A stretch of 34,297 nucleotides of DNA from the IMG/VR virus record IMGVR_UViG_3300025853_000316, positions 1-34,297 of that record, one strand, 5' to 3'. Source of the DNA: a virus. The position numbers and the translations under genes were made by a program. Below are positions 6,248 to 14,027 of the stretch, piece after piece; the stretch's first letter is position 1; every line of letters begins with the position of its first letter. The notes under the pieces were generated by a model. That model was given only the letters and a program-made list of their open reading frames with translations. It did not search any database and was not told the origin of the DNA.

Positions 6248-6725
6248 AGTGTCAGAGCAGCACAGGGAGCTTCAGGAGTTGGTGTCCGATGGCGAAATGA
6301 CCGATGAAGACCTTAAAGATACTTTCGAAGGATTGGAGGGCCAGTTTAACGAAAAGGCCGTTTCTCTCATTCAGGTTGTAAATAACATGGAATCTGACAC
6401 TTCAGAGATTGATGCAGAGATCGACCGGCTTCAGGCAAGAAAGAAAGCAATCAACAACAAAAAAGATTCATTGCGCGAATACCTGCGCACCAATATGGAA
6501 GCCACAGGAATAACTAGCATTAAGTGTCCGTTGTTCTCAATCACATTAGCAAATGGCAGGGATATTGCTGTTGTAGATAGTGAAGCGGATGTTCCAGATG
6601 AGATGATTGAGGTGTCTGTTGTTCAGAAGCCAAACAAAGCTGAGATTCTGAAGAAGCTCAAGGCTGGCGAACACGTGCCTGGCTGTCGGATGGAAAAAAC
6701 AAAAACATCGTTACGTATCAAATAA
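6231..6725 (+). CDS. Gp157-like phage protein
   Basis: The 164-residue product fits the siphovirus Gp157 family: an acidic N-terminal helix, a coiled coil (about 50-90, with EIDAEIDRLQARKKAINNKK), and a C-terminal part with the usual VPDEMIEV...KAEILKKLKAGEHVPG pattern. Gp157 genes typically lie beside phage annealing proteins and SSBs, as here. One family member has been linked to phage resistance in Streptococcus thermophilus, but the biochemical role is not established. A GGAGG site lies before the ATG, inside the preceding gene. Confidence 0.85.
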   Translation: MTQLYKVSEQHRELQELVSDGEMTDEDLKDTFEGLEGQFNEKAVSLIQVVNNMESDTSEIDAEIDRLQARKKAINNKKDSLREYLRTNMEATGITSIKCPLFSITLANGRDIAVVDSEADVPDEMIEVSVVQKPNKAEILKKLKAGEHVPGCRMEKTKTSLRIK

Positions 6726-6743
6726 CACACAGGGGATAGATAG

Positions 6744-7181
6744 ATGACACACACAGTAACATCCAAGCTAAACAAAGATGCGCGTCAGCATCCTAATCAA
6801 TCCGGCGTTACTTTCTTTGTATCGCTGGGAGAGAAGAACTACAACTTCCGGACTAAACAGTCTGAATACACAAACTACGAAGCGGCTCTGTTTGCTAAGG
6901 AAAATCAGGTTCAGTTCTATTCAGCTAAGCTGGTGGCTGGGGCGGTTGTTAGTGTCACCGGCACAGGACTGATTATTGAGCCTCAGACCGATTCTAATTA
7001 TCAGCCTCGCCTTCAGATCCAAGATGCAAAGCTAACGTTTGTCCACAGCTCTGATCAGCCGCAACAGGCTCCGCAGCAACAAGCACCGCAACAGCAGTAT
7101 CAGCAACCGCCTCAACAGCAGGCACCGGCACCGCAGTCTGCACCGGGTATGGATGATTTCGACGACGGTATCCCGTTTTGA
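6744..7181 (+). CDS. ssb: Phage single-stranded DNA-binding protein
   Basis: The 145-residue protein has an OB-fold-like N-terminal part (about 1-105, mixed beta strands such as GVTFFVSL and FYSAKLVAGAVVSV). A glutamine/proline linker made of CAG/CAA codons follows (about 110-133), then the acidic tip MDDFDDGIPF. The DDF-x-DDGIPF end is the classic SSB C-terminus that recruits repair and replication partners. The fold itself is divergent from bacterial SSB. It follows the annealing protein and Gp157-like gene, consistent with a recombination/replication cassette. Confidence 0.9.
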   Translation: MTHTVTSKLNKDARQHPNQSGVTFFVSLGEKNYNFRTKQSEYTNYEAALFAKENQVQFYSAKLVAGAVVSVTGTGLIIEPQTDSNYQPRLQIQDAKLTFVHSSDQPQQAPQQQAPQQQYQQPPQQQAPAPQSAPGMDDFDDGIPF

Positions 7182-7202
7182 TCAGCAAAGGAGATAAATA
7201 TT

Positions 7203-7526
7203 ATGGAATTAAGCGCAACAATAGATAAAGGTGATTTAGAGCTGATCCGAGAGCTATACGTGTTTAACGGATTTAGTGTGGCGGCACTGGCAAAAAAGTG
7301 GGAAGTCACCTACAAAACAATGCACAACTTTATCAGCCGGAATAAGATTCGTACGCCAGCAGTGGAAGGATTCACCACTATCAAAGCCGGAGATATGGGC
7401 GTGGTTCCAATGGATGGAGCCAAGTACCTGATGAAAAAACGAAACGAGCAGCTTTACGTATCTGTGCCGGCTCAAGAGTTTTTCGAAATGCAGAAGCAGC
7501 TGCAGGAGCTTAAGAATAGCGGCTAG
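7203..7526 (+). CDS. HTH-containing hypothetical protein (107 aa)
   Basis: This is the last gene of the rightward arm, preceded by AAGGAG. Residues 23-48 (GFSVAALAKKWEVTYKTMHNF) look like a helix-turn-helix of the kind that reads DNA, then a beta-rich centre (FTTIKAGDMGVVP) and a C-terminal coiled coil (FEMQKQLQELKN). This suggests a small DNA-binding regulator, possibly a late-gene activator given its terminal position; no family was recognised. A strong terminator follows 65 bases downstream. Confidence 0.7.
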   Translation: MELSATIDKGDLELIRELYVFNGFSVAALAKKWEVTYKTMHNFISRNKIRTPAVEGFTTIKAGDMGVVPMDGAKYLMKKRNEQLYVSVPAQEFFEMQKQLQELKNSG

Positions 7527-7590
7527 ACGAAACCAGCAATAAGGGATAGTATTAGATCCACAAAGTGACTCAAATCTATCGCCATAGACC

Positions 7591-7621
7591 AAAAACCCGG
7601 AACAATCCCCACCGGGTTTTT
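7591..7621. terminator. Bidirectional intrinsic terminator between the convergent arms
   Basis: AAAAACCCGG (7591-7600) pairs perfectly with CCGGGTTTTT (7612-7621) around an 11-base loop. T-rich sequence follows on the plus strand and on the minus strand too. It ends the rightward early operon (stop at 7526) and the leftward late operon (stop at 7631). Confidence 0.9.
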
Positions 7622-7630
7622 TATTGCTTG

Positions 7631-8032
7631 CTATTTCTTGGGCTTAACGCTTTCTATAAATCCGCCTCCGAAGTAGAACGAGATGATCGCCATCATTATC
7701 CAGCCTACATTAAATTCGGCCATAAGCTCTTTGATTCCTTCTACCTGCTTCTCGTCCAGATATCCAGCGAATATAGATCCAAGGATAGCCAGAAAGCACA
7801 GAAGGTAAACCCCAGTGAATGAAAATGCTATGACCCGCTGAGCTAGTTTAAACGGCGCGTAAGCCGTAATTAAATCAGCCTTGGCGCGAGTCTTCGTTTC
7901 AATCAAACTCTTCTTAGCGGCTGCGTCAGCCTCGATTAGCTCCACATCTGATGTGTGGAACTCATCTATAAGGTCAATTCCTTTGCTAACTACATCTCCG
8001 GAGCCAAAGATCTTGCCAAGTATCTGCCACAT
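7631..8032 (-). CDS. 3-TM holin (gene-transfer-agent holin type)
   Basis: The 133-residue protein matches the GTA_holin_3TM pattern: an amphipathic N-terminus (MWQILGKIFGSGDVVSKGID), a charged helix with SLIETKTRAKADLI, and hydrophobic segments at about 61-84 (AQRVIAFSFTGVYLLCFLAILGS) and 105-127 (WIMMAIISFYFGGGF). It ends in a basic tail, ESVKPKK. Such holins form the membrane lesion that releases the endolysin. It is the last gene of the late operon and lies two bases after the endolysin gene, a normal lysis cassette. Confidence 0.85.
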   Translation of the reverse strand: MWQILGKIFGSGDVVSKGIDLIDEFHTSDVELIEADAAAKKSLIETKTRAKADLITAYAPFKLAQRVIAFSFTGVYLLCFLAILGSIFAGYLDEKQVEGIKELMAEFNVGWIMMAIISFYFGGGFIESVKPKK

Positions 8033-8033
8033 A

Positions 8034-8402
8034 TCACACCTCTATCTGAAAGTGAGGGCCGTCCTTAAAAGTCTCCCAGTCGCCGCCCCAGGTAATGGTA
8101 ACGCCCAGCTCTTCAGCAGCCTGCTTCATTGCACGGGCAAGCTCATAGTATGGCGGCCAGTCCCAGCTAATACGACCGTCTATATAGGGAGCTATATCAA
8201 CCGCCTCCCCAATAAGGTGAAGGCTTTTCATGGTCTGCGACGCGCCCTTAGCCACAAGCTCCCGCTGACGCTCCTCGCTACGCATACCCTCAAGCACGGT
8301 GAAATCTATTTCAGTGATTTGAATAGCACGCTTAACTACTCGAGCCAAGTCGCCATTTATGCCCTCTAGTCTGTCAAGGCTTCGCTTACCTAGCTTGTAC
8401 AT
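8034..8402 (-). CDS. M15-family peptidase endolysin (L-Ala-D-Glu type)
   Basis: The 122-residue enzyme has the M15 zinc site: H62 in SLHLIGEAVDI, D69 in the same block, and H117 in DGPHFQIEV. D114 is the likely catalytic residue and the GGDW motif lies at 106-109. This matches the T5 endolysin layout, so it probably cleaves the L-Ala-D-Glu bond of peptidoglycan stem peptides. There is no signal peptide, so release would depend on the adjacent holin. Its ATG shares a base with the preceding stop (TAATG). Confidence 0.9.
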   Translation of the reverse strand: MYKLGKRSLDRLEGINGDLARVVKRAIQITEIDFTVLEGMRSEERQRELVAKGASQTMKSLHLIGEAVDIAPYIDGRISWDWPPYYELARAMKQAAEELGVTITWGGDWETFKDGPHFQIEV

Positions 8403-8980
8403 TACGCCCCCTTAATGCTCGCCTTAACCGCCTGTAGTTCTGCGGTAAGCGCGTTAATCACGCCTGTGTTGTCTTCGTCATCCACCAGCAAGCCCTTAGC
8501 GTGACTGCATCGCTGCTCAATCTTGCTGAGATAGAACTCAAAAGTAAGCTTGTTGTTCATAATGCTGTCAGCCTTGGCTTGCACCTTGGCCCAACCAGCA
8601 GCATCTATGGTGGCGACCTCTGCGGATATCTGGGCCAGTGTTAGCGGGGAGCTACCGTTAACTACCTCAACGATCTTGGCTAAAAGATATTTTTGCTCAT
8701 CGTCTGCATTGCCTGCGATATAGGCTTTTGCCGCTTCACCCTTTACCGGGAACGTGTTTATTTCTTCCTGGCTGTATCCGTTTTGCAGAGTATGCATAGC
8801 GTCTTTGTACAGAAATGCTATTTTTTCCTCGCATAACGATAGTGGTAGAACCCACGCACCGTTGATGTAAATCTGCTTCGCGTCATCAGGCGGGTTATCT
8901 ACCTCAATATACCCAGCCGGGGCGGCGGAATCGTCATACGCCCCTAAATACACGCCATTTCCATCAATTAAGTATTTCAA
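8402..8980 (-). CDS. Tail fibre-associated / fibre assembly-like protein (192 aa)
   Basis: A TTG start at 8980 is preferred: it overlaps the fibre stop (TTGA) and has GGAGG seven bases upstream, while the ATG at 9007 has no site. The N-terminus (KYLIDGNGVYLGAYDDSAAP...YINGAWVLP) resembles the variable front of fibre assembly proteins. The rest is helical, ending in a coil. The position directly after the fibre gene supports a chaperone or fibre-tip role; this is inferred. Confidence 0.6.
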   Translation of the reverse strand: MKYLIDGNGVYLGAYDDSAAPAGYIEVDNPPDDAKQIYINGAWVLPLSLCEEKIAFLYKDAMHTLQNGYSQEEINTFPVKGEAAKAYIAGNADDEQKYLLAKIVEVVNGSSPLTLAQISAEVATIDAAGWAKVQAKADSIMNNKLTFEFYLSKIEQRCSHAKGLLVDDEDNTGVINALTAELQAVKASIKGA

Positions 8981-10191
8981 AGCGATGCCTCCACAATAAG
9001 TCTCCATCTTGTATTAACAATAGATGCTTGCAATCCGTCATTAGCTCTTAATATATTCAATGCCTCAGAATCTGAACCGTATCTAATAATTATCTGAGTT
9101 CCTGTTTTTCGCACGGACAAACCCCGGTTATCTTGGTCTGTTGCTGCGGTTTGCCCCAGAGGCATAATAAGAACATCGCCAACAGAATAATTTTGGTCTG
9201 CTGTTTTACAAATAATGCTAACCATAACCTGAGCAGGTTCACCACTTAAGCCATGATTTAGCGTTAAAAGACCACCCGATGTAATGGTCTGCTCAGAAGA
9301 TTTAAAAGACTCTTTGACCTGTACAGGGTTTAATAGCTCTACTCGGTCATTAATCGTATTTCGTCGGAATACTGCCTCAATTGGCATGTTCCCCGCCTGC
9401 AATGGCAGGCCGCCGTTTTTTGTTATTGTCTTGGCGGACGCTCCATCTATCTGAATCGTAGGGGAGGTAGCTGTATTAGGCCCAAGAGTTCTCACCCTAA
9501 ACTGTCGCCCATCAATTGTTGTATCAAGGTCTGGTGTATAGTCAACAATTAAAGCATCAACCGATCCCGTGGCGATAGAAAAAGGATCTGTGGCTGATAG
9601 GATTTCCTCAGTAGAATTCACATCTAAAAGCGTTCTAGCTTCCGAGGCGTCAGTAGTAACTACCAGATCTCTACCAAAATCAGTGATAGCTATGCTGCCC
9701 TGGCCTGCAATATCGGTGTTCTTTAGGTTGCCATCAGCGTCCCATTGTAAAAACTTTCCTTCATCCGGGGACGGCACTGTCAACCCTGAAGATACTTCAG
9801 ACTCCTGCAGCTTAAGTGACCGATCTATGTCGTCCTGCTGCTGCTGGACAATCATTGTCAGCTTATCAAGGGCACGCTCATGAGATTCGGCCGGAAACGG
9901 GTCGTTCTCAACATAATCAGTTTCCTGAGTTATCGACACGTTCCGCAGAATAGAAATCTTTTCGCCGGTCGATGGTGCAACAATCATTGCCACAGTGCCG
10001 CCGGCATCCAGTCCGGCCCCGGTTACAGTGTAGTCAGTGTTCAAAACCTTCTCTGATTCAGCTCCGGTGGCCGTTACCGTCACGATTACTTTTAAATCCT
10101 GATTCTGCAGGAATCTAAATTCGGTAGCGAAATCAGTTGTCGCCCCATCTCCGAGATAATCAGCCCGGCGTGTTTCTGATGATACTGTCAT
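8977..10191 (-). CDS. Tail fibre protein with T7-like N-terminal anchor
   Basis: The first 130 or so residues (MTVSSETRRADYLGDGATTDFA...YVENDPFPAESHERALDKLT) match the T7 gp17 N-terminal family that attaches fibres to the podovirus tail. A short coil (QQQDDIDRSLKLQES) and beta-rich repeats follow, then a C-terminal beta domain (about 290-404) that should contact the receptor. At 404 residues it is shorter than T7 gp17. It is downstream of the internal virion proteins and upstream of the fibre-associated gene, overlapping both neighbours by four bases. Confidence 0.85.
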   Translation of the reverse strand: MTVSSETRRADYLGDGATTDFATEFRFLQNQDLKVIVTVTATGAESEKVLNTDYTVTGAGLDAGGTVAMIVAPSTGEKISILRNVSITQETDYVENDPFPAESHERALDKLTMIVQQQQDDIDRSLKLQESEVSSGLTVPSPDEGKFLQWDADGNLKNTDIAGQGSIAITDFGRDLVVTTDASEARTLLDVNSTEEILSATDPFSIATGSVDALIVDYTPDLDTTIDGRQFRVRTLGPNTATSPTIQIDGASAKTITKNGGLPLQAGNMPIEAVFRRNTINDRVELLNPVQVKESFKSSEQTITSGGLLTLNHGLSGEPAQVMVSIICKTADQNYSVGDVLIMPLGQTAATDQDNRGLSVRKTGTQIIIRYGSDSEALNILRANDGLQASIVNTRWRLIVEASL

Positions 10192-12704
10192 TTAATCAAA
10201 ACCTCTTGGTCGTTTTCTTTCTTTAATCGCCGTTCCATTCTTCGCTTATATCCTGGGCTAAGAGACTCCATTACATTGTAATATATTAAGTGGTCTAACG
10301 TAGCTTTTACATAGACAGCATTTATTACTGAGGCGGGAGGGTATGCAACCGAGGCAGCGGCTGGCGCAGTCTGATATGCAAGCCTAAACAAATCAATACC
10401 AGCGTCTTCGCCGTCTCGCGCCTTTCCGTAGATAGTGGCAATCCTATCCAGAGTACCCGCTGTAGGACCGGCTAAAGTAGAAACCAACCCGCCCCCAAAT
10501 CTGTTTTTAACATCGCCGAACAGGAAGTCCCCGTATATCCCTGCCGCGCCCCCTTGGAGAAATGCCGCCACTGCTGTCTTAGGGTCTGCCGGGTCTCTAG
10601 GCTCTCTATTCTTAGCAATGTCTTTCGCGCTCATGGCCAAGTAGCCAAAAATCATAGAGGCCGTCATAAACTCAGCCATTCCCGCAACGGATGAGCCTCG
10701 ACCCTCACGCCCCCTTATTTCACGACCCCATACCTTTTGAACAATAGCAAAGGGAAACGCCTTAAACTGCGTCAAATGTCTAAGCAACTCGCCCGCAACA
10801 GTCCCCGGCTGGGAGTCTCGAAGCATAATAGAACGTGTCTTCGCGTCAGGCTCAATTACAGCAAATTGTGAGCGATCGACATAATATCCCCTAAGGGAAT
10901 CTTTCAAATCTGTTTTAAGTTTTTTAATCTGGAATTCTGTAGGCTTTACGCTGATAGATTCAAGATGATTCGATAGTAAACCATCATCAATCCCATCAAG
11001 CATCTCAGGCGTTAAATATTTGCCATCCACACCGTCAAACTCTTTAGCTCCTACCGATCGTATTAAATCCCACTCAGCGCGACCAATACCAAACAAGGTA
11101 AGAGTATCTTGCAAGCCCTTAGGTATCCTACCAAACGACATGGCCGACAAATCGCCAACATGCTGCGCCATACCTATCATTGAACCGGCGCGCATTGAAT
11201 CCGTCCATAAGGTTAATCCGTTAAGCCTAAAAAACGTCCTCATAGCGTTAGATACTCGCCCTGGGATTGCTTCCCCTTGCGGGTCAAACCTTGATGTAAA
11301 TAGTCCTGTCGTAGCATCAAGGCTAACACCAAGCTCAGCAAGTACGCGGCGAGACTGTTTATTTCTAACCGTAAGCCTTCTGTTAGCTATTGATTTGCCC
11401 ATATCGCCGATAGCACCCGCACCATTTTTTAGCGCTGAGCCATACGCATCAAGAAAACCTTTGCCTTGATACCTCATTTCTGATGCACCTACAGGGACAT
11501 CAGCAATAGATGATATGACAGCTCCACCAAGCTTAGTTAGCGACTCATACGCCCTAACTACTTGACCAATCTGAGCGCCCATTGCGCTGCCTGGGATATT
11601 GCTTGCGCCGGTCACTTGTTTAACAAAGTTATCCAGCCTTCCTTTCTGAGCATTGGCAAGACTGACTGCACCAGATGGGTCGGTCTTTCTTAAATCCTTA
11701 AGGATGGATTCAACAGCAAGATCATAATTTCCTTCAGCGTTAGGACCTAAAACCTTAAGTAGGCCGGTATTCTGGCCTGACATTCTCATTCCCTGCATAA
11801 CAGTATCAACAAGACCGCCCCTGCCAAATCTTTCATTGTATTGAAACCACCCATCAGCCTGCCTGAAATGAAGCACCCTCTCTTGACTTGCTGCCTTGGC
11901 TATATTCTTCGTTCCCTTTAATCCAGGCACAGAACCAGCCCCAAAATGAATGCCAGTTGATAGACCCTGAAATGCGCTATCCAGAAACGCCTCCCTGTCT
12001 TCAACTCCTTCAAATGTTCGCTCATCCAAAAGCGGCTCTATTGTTCTCCGCCATTCAGCAAATCCTGCATTCCTGATTTTATCCATATCATGAGATTGGC
12101 GGGTAATGTAACCAGGAAGCTTTTTAATATATGCGCCAGCTTCATTTGCATCAATACGGGCCTTCTCTTGCCACTTGTGCAAAACCTTCGCGACACCGAC
12201 TGCATCTGCAGTAATACCGCTAAAGTCATCGCCATTGTCTATCTTCCAGAGTGCGCGAGCTATATCTAAATCAAGATCACCAGATGTAAACGCATCAAAC
12301 GCGGTGCGGCCTATATCCTCTATATCAGCGACCATTCCAGCCATATAAGATTCTTGCAAAGAGGCTTGCATATTAGCAACAGATCTTCGCGACCCCATCT
12401 TTACATCGTTAATCCCCACAAGAAGAGCCTCAAACCCTAAAGCTGGGTCACCCTCAAAGCCGCTAACAAACTGATCTATCTGCCGTCGGGCGACAGAATT
12501 TAAAGCCGTGTTTCTTGCCTCTATTTTTTTTGCAATAGTTTGATCGAGAATGCTTTGCTCTAGCTTGGCAAATATCTGATCTTCAGAAAGCCCGACAGAA
12601 TCCTTTACAATTCGATCAGCCTCCTCAGCCATGCGTACTTGGTCAGCAAGTGGCGCACCCTGCATTGCATCTTCTATTCTTTTTATACAGTTAGCGGCTG
12701 GCAT
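10188..12704 (-). CDS. Internal virion / DNA ejection protein (838 aa)
   Basis: This is the largest protein in the window. It is mostly helical, with many charged residues, an Ala/Gly-rich centre (ITKLGGAVISSIADVPVG is typical of phage ejection proteins) and a hydrophobic stretch near 690-715 (MAEFMTASMIFGYLAMSA). Position and size match the gp15/gp16 internal core proteins of T7-like phages, which form the conduit for DNA across the envelope. No lytic transglycosylase motif was found. It follows the 440-residue protein with adjoining stop and start (TAA then ATG). Confidence 0.75.
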   Translation of the reverse strand: MPAANCIKRIEDAMQGAPLADQVRMAEEADRIVKDSVGLSEDQIFAKLEQSILDQTIAKKIEARNTALNSVARRQIDQFVSGFEGDPALGFEALLVGINDVKMGSRRSVANMQASLQESYMAGMVADIEDIGRTAFDAFTSGDLDLDIARALWKIDNGDDFSGITADAVGVAKVLHKWQEKARIDANEAGAYIKKLPGYITRQSHDMDKIRNAGFAEWRRTIEPLLDERTFEGVEDREAFLDSAFQGLSTGIHFGAGSVPGLKGTKNIAKAASQERVLHFRQADGWFQYNERFGRGGLVDTVMQGMRMSGQNTGLLKVLGPNAEGNYDLAVESILKDLRKTDPSGAVSLANAQKGRLDNFVKQVTGASNIPGSAMGAQIGQVVRAYESLTKLGGAVISSIADVPVGASEMRYQGKGFLDAYGSALKNGAGAIGDMGKSIANRRLTVRNKQSRRVLAELGVSLDATTGLFTSRFDPQGEAIPGRVSNAMRTFFRLNGLTLWTDSMRAGSMIGMAQHVGDLSAMSFGRIPKGLQDTLTLFGIGRAEWDLIRSVGAKEFDGVDGKYLTPEMLDGIDDGLLSNHLESISVKPTEFQIKKLKTDLKDSLRGYYVDRSQFAVIEPDAKTRSIMLRDSQPGTVAGELLRHLTQFKAFPFAIVQKVWGREIRGREGRGSSVAGMAEFMTASMIFGYLAMSAKDIAKNREPRDPADPKTAVAAFLQGGAAGIYGDFLFGDVKNRFGGGLVSTLAGPTAGTLDRIATIYGKARDGEDAGIDLFRLAYQTAPAAASVAYPPASVINAVYVKATLDHLIYYNVMESLSPGYKRRMERRLKKENDQEVLIK

Positions 12705-14027
12705 TTATTTCCCCAACATACATGCAACAGCTTCCCTTAGGCCATTAGCCTCTATTTCAGCTGATTGGTTAATTTCATCTATCTCTGACCGGATGCTAGC
12801 GGTATCCACATCCTGCTCGTCAAGTGATAAAAGTATATCATCTGTTAGCTTATCTATAGACTCTGGTGATGGCTCTATAGACTCATCCAGCGTCTTATTT
12901 GCTTCTAATGATGAAGATATAGAGGCTTCTGGTGATTTAGGGTTAAGTATTGGGGCTGGTGCTTCAAAATCCTCTATCCTTGATTTAACGACTTTCGCAA
13001 CGTCATCAATAAAAACATCTGGAACGCGCCCCGCCTCAAGATCCTGAACCGCCCTAAAGGAAACGCCATCAGGTAGCCCATTAGCCTTAGCTATCAACTC
13101 CGGTCTAAGCTCATCCATTACCCGGTTAAATTCTCCTGCTACCCTGGCGTCAACCTCAGAACCCTCAATAGCTCTTGCTACTTGATTTGACCGCCATTCT
13201 TGACGGAAACTTTTATCTAGTTTGGCAACATAACCAACATCAATAGGATTATTATCCATTACCTGACCAATTGAAGAGCGGAGTAAATCCTCTTTAGTTG
13301 CTGCTGATGACTTGCCAATTGCGTCACCTATGCCGCCTAAGCCAGCATGCAAGCCCCCACCCAGAACAGCACCAAAAGCCAAGTTTAAGAACGAATCATA
13401 GAGCCCGTAGTCAGCCTGCTCAGCCTCAGCTGCATACAAAACTATAGGTTCAATTAGCGCAGCACCAACAGCACCTTCAGCAACCCCAACGCCAGCACGA
13501 ACCCCGGCGCGGCCTGTTGCAGTTGAAACACCCGCGACCAACTTTGCATACCTGGCCTGCCCAACAATAGGAACAAATGCAGATGCGACGCCAATAGGGT
13601 CAGCAAGCGACACAGCCAAACCTGTGCCTATTTGAGCGGCACCAGACCAAAACCCCTCTGGCGCTGCTTGAATTAATGCATCACGCTTAATTTCTTCTCG
13701 TTTCCTATCAATCATCAAAGACAAAGCGCCATCAGGAATCCCGCCTTCGCCTATATCTAAACTTACACCGGCGTCCTTCGCTTTTTTGTCAGCGTCCTTT
13801 TTACTAAGGACGTCAGTTTGCGGCCCCTTAAACTGAGCGCCTTTTGTCCCGGGAACAAAGCCGCCAAATAGCTCCTCTTCTAATTTTGATTGCCTGAATG
13901 CTGAACTGGACGGATTTTCAACCCATATTTGTTGCGCGAGCGCTGATAGTGATGTATCTAGGCCCGTCGTTAAATCTTCCAGCTCCTGGGTTCTGCTAAC
14001 CTTGTAAGCGTCCATCTGTATTGTCAT
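12705..14027 (-). CDS. Internal virion protein (440 aa)
   Basis: The protein has an acidic N-terminal half, then a Gly/Ala-rich hydrophobic centre (about 125-230: GTGLAVSLADPIGVASAFVP, AGVGVAEGAVGAALIEPIV, AFGAVLGGGLHAGLGG) that could insert into or cross a membrane, and an acidic C-terminal coil. This resembles the membrane-active part of podovirus ejection proteins. Together with the 687- and 838-residue neighbours it likely forms the internal core. The ATG overlaps the preceding stop (ATGA). Confidence 0.7.
   Translation of the reverse strand: MTIQMDAYKVSRTQELEDLTTGLDTSLSALAQQIWVENPSSSAFRQSKLEEELFGGFVPGTKGAQFKGPQTDVLSKKDADKKAKDAGVSLDIGEGGIPDGALSLMIDRKREEIKRDALIQAAPEGFWSGAAQIGTGLAVSLADPIGVASAFVPIVGQARYAKLVAGVSTATGRAGVRAGVGVAEGAVGAALIEPIVLYAAEAEQADYGLYDSFLNLAFGAVLGGGLHAGLGGIGDAIGKSSAATKEDLLRSSIGQVMDNNPIDVGYVAKLDKSFRQEWRSNQVARAIEGSEVDARVAGEFNRVMDELRPELIAKANGLPDGVSFRAVQDLEAGRVPDVFIDDVAKVVKSRIEDFEAPAPILNPKSPEASISSSLEANKTLDESIEPSPESIDKLTDDILLSLDEQDVDTASIRSEIDEINQSAEIEANGLREAVACMLGK

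Noticed and set aside
12700-12712. Frameshift joining the 440- and 838-residue internal proteins
   Set aside because: The TAA stop is followed directly by ATG with a GGGGA ribosome element, so two separate adjoining genes explain the sequence.
12631-13047. 138-codon serine-rich rightward frame
   Set aside because: It is antisense to internal virion protein genes, with Ser-rich translation typical of a shadow frame.
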